Source: Yponomeuta sedellus (Eukaryota; Arthropoda; Insecta; Lepidoptera; Yponomeutidae). From it: a stretch of 64,000 nucleotides of DNA. The stretch's first letter is position 1, and each line of letters opens with the position of its first letter. Where the stretch lies: NCBI GenBank assembly GCA_934045075.1, contig OW203729.1:5985816-6049815 (forward strand), read 5' to 3'. Positions 56,801-64,000 of this stretch are shown in pieces. A model generated the notes under the pieces. It made no database searches and had not been told where the DNA came from. It was given only the letters and a program-made list of their open reading frames with translations. Made by a program: the position numbers and the translations under genes.

Positions 56801-57559
56801 TAATATTGTTATTCTTAATCTTATGATGGGTACTTAACTAAATTTTCCTTCCATTTTTCGATAAATTAAACGTTTCATATAATAACAAATAACTTCCTTA
56901 CGAATTTAAAAGATCTTTTTGAAAGATAAACAAACACTCTAATAGGCCCAATATTTTTTCGCAAACAAACGTTTCCAGCAAAGAAAAACTCCGTCGGAAT
57001 CCTCTTTTATAATTCACCGGCCGATTAAAAATGTAAGATCAGGTCTTCAGTGTTTAGGCAGGCAACCGTTCATTTTGTATCAGACCCCTCATTCTAACCT
57101 TTGTTCTCGGGAAAGTTTTAATTAATTCTCGGATCGTGTAAGACTTGAGAAACTGGTTCGTAATTATCATCTCTAGAGCTTCCAGCTTCTTGTTGAAATC
57201 TAATTACCGCTCGAAAAATGTATACCTGTCATTGTAGTTACAGTCGACGGCACCGCGATCCTTACATACCAGCACTCTTGTCTGTTACGTTACGGGTGAC
57301 TTTTCCACGAAACTGTGAAGGTCGGGGTGTTTCCGACTGTCCCTTGTACGCGAATCTCCTAAATTGCCCCAAACATGCTGAAAATTATAAAAAAATCCAG
57401 TGACAGTTTGAAAACTTGACGTTAACGTGAAGACATTCTGCGCCCAAACCAATCAATCGTACAATACAAAGTTACCTATTAGTTCTTTTTGTCAAGGCAT
57501 TGCTCTGTTGAAAGAGGAACGGTTACCGAGGGAAAATATTCACCCACGTTTTAATAACT
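56801..57559 (+). other. ERK intron 1 interval, nothing recognised
   Basis: AT-rich, with no supported gene, transposon or RNA. Confidence 0.35.
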
Positions 57560-57974
57560 AATGTATGCAACTAATGAATGTTGATGAACCGAAAGTGTCA
57601 GGATCGACAAGTGGCAAACCCTGGTCTCTACTCTACCTAGCACTTCAGAACGCAGGCATTCTTTTTGTTTGGAAGTTTTACTGTAGTAGTTTGTTGCTGA
57701 GATCTAGTCTGTACCATTTTCGGGAACAAAATGCCTTCCCGCCGCTAGTGTACCTACAGCGTGAAACTGCGAACGTCACCTTGGGTTTTAACTTCCCTTT
57801 TTAAAACTGCCCTTCAATATGTTTACTGTTTAGTGATGGTCAAATTTAATGTCTTACTTACCCACACTCAATTACTTATAATGGCATTATAACTAATGCA
57901 ACTATTATTATTATTGTCATTTGACGGGTAACAAAAGGGAAGATAAAATATATCTGGAACTGGCGTGCGTGCAT

Positions 57975-58085
57975 GCAACGACTTATGGACGTTGATGAAG
58001 CGAAGGTGATCTGTCAGGATCGTGGCAAGTGGCAGTCCCTGGTCTCTGCCAACTCCTCTGGGATACAGGCGTGAGGTTTTTATGA
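57975..58085 (+). repeat. LINE 3'-end fragments
   Basis: ATGGACGTTGATGAAGCGAA, CAAGTGGCAGTCCCTGGTCT and ACTCCTCTGGGATACAGGCG also occur, diverged, at 57565-57660, 63119-63210 and partly at 42290-42330. One frame reads as the tail of a LINE protein (KWQSLVSA ... SSGIQA). Family not identified. Confidence 0.55.
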
Positions 58086-59789
58086 CGGGTAACATACTAT
58101 CAACCTATAAAGTTAAATATATTTCGCAAAAATCATGACTGACCGTAATAGCGAACAAATGATCATGAAATTACTCTAATGTGCGATTTAATTACGGGAC
58201 ATAAACACTCACTCTCTTGATGTGAATGGTCGAACCTCACTCCTCGGGTCCGTCATTACATTACACTCGGAATGTTTGTCCTTACACCGCCTTAATTACT
58301 CCAGCCACCGCCCGACCCTCTATCGACGCCATCCTATCTGATACATCGTCAATCTCAAACTATCTTAACTTGGCAAGAAGACGGCGCTCAACTTGTCCTC
58401 CACTACATTGTTAATTAACACTTTTCAAACTGGCCTAATCTAAGACATTCCGCTACTTTGGGAGCTCTAAACGCCCTAGCGTTTAATCTGCCTCGAAGTA
58501 ATCTCCGGTATGCGTCGTTTACCTACGAGTACGTGTATCGGATCGTGGCGCGAATACCTGTAACAGTGTTATAGCTAGGTGGCGGGTCGGTCGTTGCGGT
58601 TGCGGGAGGAGGTCGCATGTCACCCGGGCAGGTCTTACGCTAGGGTGAGCACAGTGTCGGCCCCGGATCCCCGATCAAGGTTAACAAGTGAGGGGTAATG
58701 TGCAACAAACGATAGGTCACGGCCCGGCCTGCGGGTCCCAAGGTTTACGAAGGGTGCTTTGCGTGATGCGGACGTTTTTAAAGTCAAGCTTTACCTTTCT
58801 CAGTCTATTTGTATTTTCTTGTTTGCCTAGTACAAGATATCCGAGTTTGGGACCATGGCAAGTGATTGTGTTGTGTGGAATTTAAGTTTAAGTTTACGGT
58901 AGAACTTAACTCTCGAGAAGTGTCTTGTATCGGTATCAACTCCGAAGCCCCTTCCCACAGTTGGTACAGAATTAGACGTGATCAATCGAACTAGCTTTAG
59001 GCGGTTTTGTTGTTTGGCGAAGTTGTCAAATAATTTACATTCACGGCGAGGTCGTGTGTTCCATTTGAGGTCGCATTCATATCTGGCGCTCTATTCAGCG
59101 AAAGTACGTTCACCTCGACCCGTGACGTGAAGGCCGCCGCAGCTAGCGCGCCCGTGAAAGCCTTCCGTCCTCCGTTAAAATTACAGGCAGCTTTTGTTCG
59201 GCACATAATTGAAGCTCGCGAATTTCCCAGGACTTGACTCGTGTTGCCACCCAGAGATGTTTTCAGACAAAAATGGTCGCGGAAAAACTGAACAGTTCTC
59301 CGCTGATTATGTTGATGTTTCCTCAGCTTGAATTTTCGTTTTGCATCTGCAGGCAGCGTGTTATTGATAAATGACGTGACACAATCGACGCATGACGTCA
59401 TTAGAACTTTGAATGATACGACGAATGTCAACCAAAACAAGTGGCGTGTCGATGGATAAATATAGCCAAAGGAAAAGGGTGACGTTTTCCTGCTAGAATT
59501 CTAATAGTTTGCAAAACAAGATAGTGATACTGCCTGAGTAAATAGATACTGCAAACAATGTTATCTATCGTTACGTTTTTATGTGAGATGTGACTCATAT
59601 GTACGTAGAGTTGCACTCAGCTTATTCAATTTATTGGTTTTATGTCATACCTATATGGTAACTAATTAAGTAAAAAAAAAAGTTAAATCTTGTCTAGTCT
59701 CTCAAAATGTTACGTGTTGCAAAGATTATCTAGTTTGATGTGGAAAAGACGACGCGCCTGCCTCGTGTTTCATAAACATTTCGAGCTAC
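58086..59789. other. GC-richer ERK intron interval with two unassigned open frames
   Basis: 58560-59300 is richer in GC than its surroundings and free of recognised repeats. It holds a short plus-strand frame starting at 58766 (MRTFLKSSFTFLSLFVFSCL, hydrophobic like a signal peptide, about 39 codons). It also holds a 147-codon minus-strand frame at 59440-58997. Neither resembles a known protein and neither has visible splice or promoter support. It could be regulatory DNA or an unrecognised exon. Confidence 0.25.
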
Positions 59790-59895
59790 TTTCGCCCCCG
59801 CAGTTGACCCCCGTGTTGGAGTATGGCCTAGCCTTCCTGCTATGCAAAAAGAGACCCGTGCCCCAGCGGCGGGCACATACAAGGGTTGATATCGA
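59790..59895 (+). repeat. Non-LTR retroelement family B fragment
   Basis: GTTGGAGTATGGCCTAGCCT, then AGAGACCCGTGCCCCAGC, then CATACAAGGGTTGATATCGA. Same 3' end as 5028-5165. Confidence 0.6.
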
Positions 59896-61205
59896 CTTAT
59901 AAAGTTATAATATCACTAGAAATTGACAAACTGCCGTGGAGCTTGACAGTTTTTGCTTAGGATCACAGTCGATGACATACTTCCTTTGCAGTTATGTAGG
60001 TACTTTAAAGATTACCCAAAAATTTAAGATTGGTTTTAAAAATCAACGATAACATTCGTCATAGATCCATAAAACTACTTTTGTTAATAAAAGCAGAACT
60101 TCTCCTTTTCAACTTCTTTATTTATAAAATTGGTAACAGTTTACCAAGAAATAAGAGAACTGGGCAAGTTACGCAATCGAAACAGCCCAACTATCTTGAT
60201 TTACAAGTTAAGAAACGTTTTGTTTCCCTAACCTCCACTCTTCCATTTAACTTGGCATCCAGATTATAATACTTTTATCGGCTAAGCCGTCAATATGCTC
60301 TTTGAACTTTGTCCCTTTTTAGGGTTCTGTAGTCAACAAGGAACCCTATTAGTTTTGCGATGTCCGACCGTCCGTCCGTCCAATCGGTCGGGCGGTCGGT
60401 CGCGGCTTACCTCAAAGACCATTAGAACTAGAAAAGTGAAATTTGTGTATTTTTAGGTATTCGTTTGCAAAATATTAAGTTTTAATGCGCCAGTTAGATT
60501 CAGCCTCCTTCCTTCTCCTGGCTAAACTTTTAACTGATAATTATAATCAAATTTAAGGAGAACTATCACGGCTTTATAAGTTAACTTAATAGGCAACAAA
60601 CGTATAAAGGTGTAAATGGGTGGTGTGCAATAAAGAGTATTATTCTAATCTAATCTAATAGGTAAAGTTAGTACAAATTTCATACCACTATTCTTTAAAC
60701 TTTTTAGCGTCTGTAAAGCAGGTAAAAAACGCTCTCTACGATGCTACGGAACCCGACAACGCGTTGGCCCGACACTCATTTAGCCGGTTTCAGTCACACG
60801 TATGTTTTAATAGGTTAGTTACGTATCAGAATATACCATTTTTTTCTTACTTCGAAGCATCTGCCAACTGATTAGTTTGATTTCTCTGGAAGTGCGAATC
60901 CAAAAGATTTTATTTATTTACCTTTCATTTCTTATTATCTTCTCGGGCCTCCATCATCCTATTAGACCAACGAGCAATCCTATTACTATTGTGTACCTTG
61001 CCTGCCTAGAACTAAGCCTGATAAAAGGAAATGGGATTATTTAAAGATATGGGATAATAAAGTGTCCATTGAAGGGTTGGGTTACATCTCTGGGATGTCG
61101 ACGAGGGTCTGATATGGGTATCCATCCGTCACTATTATATTAGGACACGTGATATACGGCCAGGCTCTGTTTCTTTTGCAAGCGTCTGTGACTCTTCACA
61201 GAAAA

Positions 61206-61276
61206 GCAATAAAAAAAATTATGGTAGCAAAATAAAGTCTCTACTTTATTTTGCTACCATAATTTTTTTTTATTGC
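61206..61276. repeat. AT-rich hairpin, ~32-bp arms
   Basis: GCAATAAAAAAAATTATGGT with AGCAAAATAAAG, a short loop, then the complement through ATTTTTTTTTATTGC. A palindromic MITE or foldback remnant. A degraded (GAT)n-type LINE tail follows at 61297-61365. Confidence 0.7.
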
Positions 61277-61540
61277 CCGATAGTCGGACGATGTGGTCAG
61301 GGCGAGAGACCGCGAAGGACGGCATGATGGGGAAAATGCCTCTATCCATCAGTGGGCATAGTGATGAGTTTTTTGAAACCCCACACAAATTAACGCCTAC
61401 TAAACCAGATCGGGTGCTATGCATGTTTGGGACGTCCTTGCCTTGTTACAGTCATATAAGGTATCCTAGTAGGGATCAGGACAAGTGCTTTAGTTGCGTG
61501 CAAGTTGTAGAATAGTATAATCATTAAAAATAGTATAATC

Positions 61541-61848
61541 AATCATGTGGGTACAGCGATATCATTCCGATGTAAAACCTAACTGCGAAGTAGGTACTCG
61601 GGGCTGCAAGTGATGCAATTTACTTCAGCCAGATGTCGCTGCCTGTACTTAATACAGAGAATAGTGTAAAGAGGTTCGAAAATTTCACTGTTGCCGGTGA
61701 GTCGCCCATTAGCTCAGTTGGAAAGAGCGCTGGCACGGATAGCCAGAGGTCGCGGGTTCGAATCCCGGCATGGGTGGAATTTTTAGCCTCTAAATAGGTT
61801 TTTAAAATTGTCCTTAGCACGGGTTAGTGCATTAAAAATAAAAATAGT
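61541..61848 (+). mobile_element. SINE family A, most complete single copy
   Basis: 5' body from CATGTGGGTACAGCGATATC through TCGCTGCCTGTACTTAATAC. Then the tRNA-like head (CCCATTAGCTCAGTTGGAAA, GCTGGCACGGATAGCCAGAG, T-arm CGGGTTCGAATCCCGG), the 3' body (TTTTTAGCCTCTAAATAGG, CTTAGCACGGGTTAGTGC) and the tail AAAATAAAAATAG. The tRNA-like part is internal, which is unusual for a SINE, and tail-like sequence also precedes the 5' body. Confidence 0.75.
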
Positions 61849-63904
61849 AAAATATTATTTGTTTTTAATGTAGCGTCTAAACGTCCCATTGCAAGGCACA
61901 GGCCTTTTCTCCGAGAAAGAGAGAGAGAGTATAGACTTATTTACCGCGTTCCCGGCGCGGAATGGCTATTTCAAGCGCTCTTGAAGACCTCAGACACTCG
62001 GGTTTCCTCATGAAGTTTTCCTTCACAGTTAGCGTGTGTTATTTATCATTGTTGATTTTAATTCTTTATATGCGCATGTATATGTGTATGTAATAATAGT
62101 ATATAATGGGCGTGCTGTAAATATACCTGTAGATTACGCACGAATTCTTCATTTCTAGCGAGTGTCACACACATGATTTTAATCACAGGATTCACAGGGT
62201 ATGATTTTGTGTTATTAAATGTTTATCGTGTGAATCGGCAGTGTTGGTGTAGTCGTTAAGTTCCACATAGATCCCGAACTGAAACAGTCTTAAGTACTCT
62301 AACCTACCAGGACGCTGGGTTATTAGGCACCCTATCTTCGTAGTTTTTGAAGCATTCACCAACTGTCAACGAGGCACGATGTCAATTTTATACTAGTTGT
62401 CAGGTTGCTATCCACTCGGACAGAAAATACTCCTTGGCCCCGTTATTAATGTTTCTCCGTGCCCCGACAAAATCGTTTGTTACCAAGATATGACTAATCT
62501 TGAGTAGGTAAGGGGCTTGTCTTATCTGCTAGGAAAACAAATGACCGCATTTTATATTGCTTTATAGCCTTACCTCTCTACGTTCGCGTACTGCCCATAT
62601 AATTTGTATGGGATGCTTGCACGCGAACAAAGGCGTATAATGATGTGATTCGTTGTGAGAAATCGATTATAAAGATTACGTTGAAGTCAGGTTTCAAAAC
62701 AAGTGTTTTAATAATGTAATCATGGACTGTCCATAATGTCAAGTCTTCTTCTGGTTACCGCCGCACAGATTTACATCCAGTGTGGTAATCAGCGTAAAAC
62801 ATACGTGTAATGTTTTTACTTTTTAATAAAACATTTTGTATTTATTTGTGAAATCATCAATCTGTAAATCTACAATTGGCCAAAGTCCATATAAAAAAAG
62901 GCAACTGAGACCATTTTTTTAACAGTTCTTCGACAGATTGTTACGAGTACCAGAAATTGGGGGTTAAACATGGCAACCCAACATTTCCGTCAAATTTAAT
63001 AACTAATCGGTTTTAGATTAGAGCAGGAGTTATTGTTTTTAGAGGGCGGTTTTCCTACACAAATTATATTTAATTTATTTTAACTAGTACGGACACACGC
63101 CGGTTAATAGTTATAAATTATGGATGTTGATGAAAGCAAAGAGATTTGTCAAGTTTTTGGCAAATGGCAGACCCATCTGCCTACTCCTCGGGGATGCAGG
63201 CGTGACTTTATTTTATTTTAATTAACCTGAAATCCACAGCAATACAATGTGTGTTATTCTTCTATGAAAGACGATGATCTACAGAGGGTGCTGGGTAGGC
63301 AGCGTAAAGTAATAAAATGAAAACCTTATATTTTTAGTAATGAGTTCATCCGATTGATCCCAACATTGGTTTATATGAAAATTATGCTCAATTGCTCATC
63401 AATAATTTCATCAGAAAACTGGAGCGGGGTGACGATTTATTTTAAATCTTTCTTCATACCTACATTAAACCTAAATCGCAGGAATCTGATGTCACTTATG
63501 CTAGAGTCGTCCCTTACTATGCTTCATACCAGATTCCGTATTTTATTTCACTATTTTTATCAACAGTTTGTTTATATGAAGGCAAAATGTATATGACACA
63601 AAGTACGTATTTTGCGCCAGCGGGCAAAAACACAAAGTTCAATCTCAAATGGACGCAAAAATCCTATCGTATAAATTCATCGCTTTTCGATATCCAAAGC
63701 CGCTCCCTGCGAAAAAAACCCATTAGTCTTTAGAATAAAGCCGGCGTTATTCTGAGGCCGTGGTCGGTCATATAATGGCATGCCAATCAGTGTTGCCAGA
63801 TCCTGCTTGCCGACATTTCCCATCATGTGTATATTCAATATTACCTGAATGAGACGATTGTTTTAAAGGAGGGTTTTTTTTAATTGTGGGGAATTAATAA
63901 ATAG
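61849..63904 (+). other. ERK intron 1 interval, mostly unrecognised
   Basis: AT-rich. A LINE 3' fragment lies at 63119-63210 (TGTTGATGAAAGCAAAGAGA ... TCGGGGATGCAGGCGTGAC). No gene or RNA is supported. Confidence 0.35.
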
Positions 63905-64000
63905 ATTCTGACAGTAAGGCCCGCCACAGACTTACAATCTTCCACCAACCCGGACTTGGCCCCCGTGGTGGAGTATGGCCTAACCTACCTGCGATGCAGG
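63905..64000 (+). repeat. Non-LTR retroelement family B fragment, cut by window edge
   Basis: CTGACAGTAAGGCCCGCCAC and GGTGGAGTATGGCCTAACCT match 5028-5110. The 3' part lies beyond the window. Confidence 0.65.

Overview
This is eukaryotic genomic DNA, most probably from a lepidopteran insect. The genes are split by GT-AG introns. The intergenic and intronic DNA is AT-rich and packed with insect-type transposons: BEL/Pao, mariner, Tigger-like, Transib, Helitron-like elements ending in CTAG, tRNA-headed SINEs and many MITEs. The four host genes all match insect or animal orthologues. The species assignment is inference; no bacterial or viral gene organisation is seen.

Host genes, left to right. 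(1) mRpS22, the mitochondrial small-subunit ribosomal protein, + strand, last four exons, 1-3524; its 5' part is outside the window. (2) A MORN3-like MORN-repeat protein, + strand, five exons, 4360-7357, 251 residues, complete. (3) Orai, the pore subunit of the store-operated calcium channel, - strand, two coding exons (16518-16381 and 9729-9199), 222 residues, complete. (4) The first coding exon of the ERK MAP kinase (rolled), + strand, 21635-21759. No further ERK exon was recognised, so if the gene is intact its first coding intron covers the remaining 42 kb.

Region 21.8-64 kb is transposon-rich. Its centrepiece is a 2,944-bp Transib element (39040-41983), a relative of the RAG1 recombinase, with an uninterrupted transposase, a 5-bp target duplication and RSS-like ends. 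It sits inside an older SINE palindrome (38398-42137). A 6.2-kb BEL/Pao retrotransposon (43179-49421, - strand) has 205-bp LTRs differing at two positions, a 5-bp target duplication and one frameshift before the integrase core. It split a SINE whose far end leads into an 850-bp composite microsatellite (49536-50383). A frameshifted mariner (52559-53855) and a decayed Tigger/pogo-like element (54454-56426) follow. Foldback structures are frequent: a 146-bp-arm hairpin at 25164-25512, a TTA-flanked MITE at 29081-29285, and several others.

The genes form no operon; they are independent housekeeping, channel and signalling genes. The transposons are mostly dead or non-autonomous. The Transib is the one DNA transposon here whose protein, ends and target duplication all look intact.
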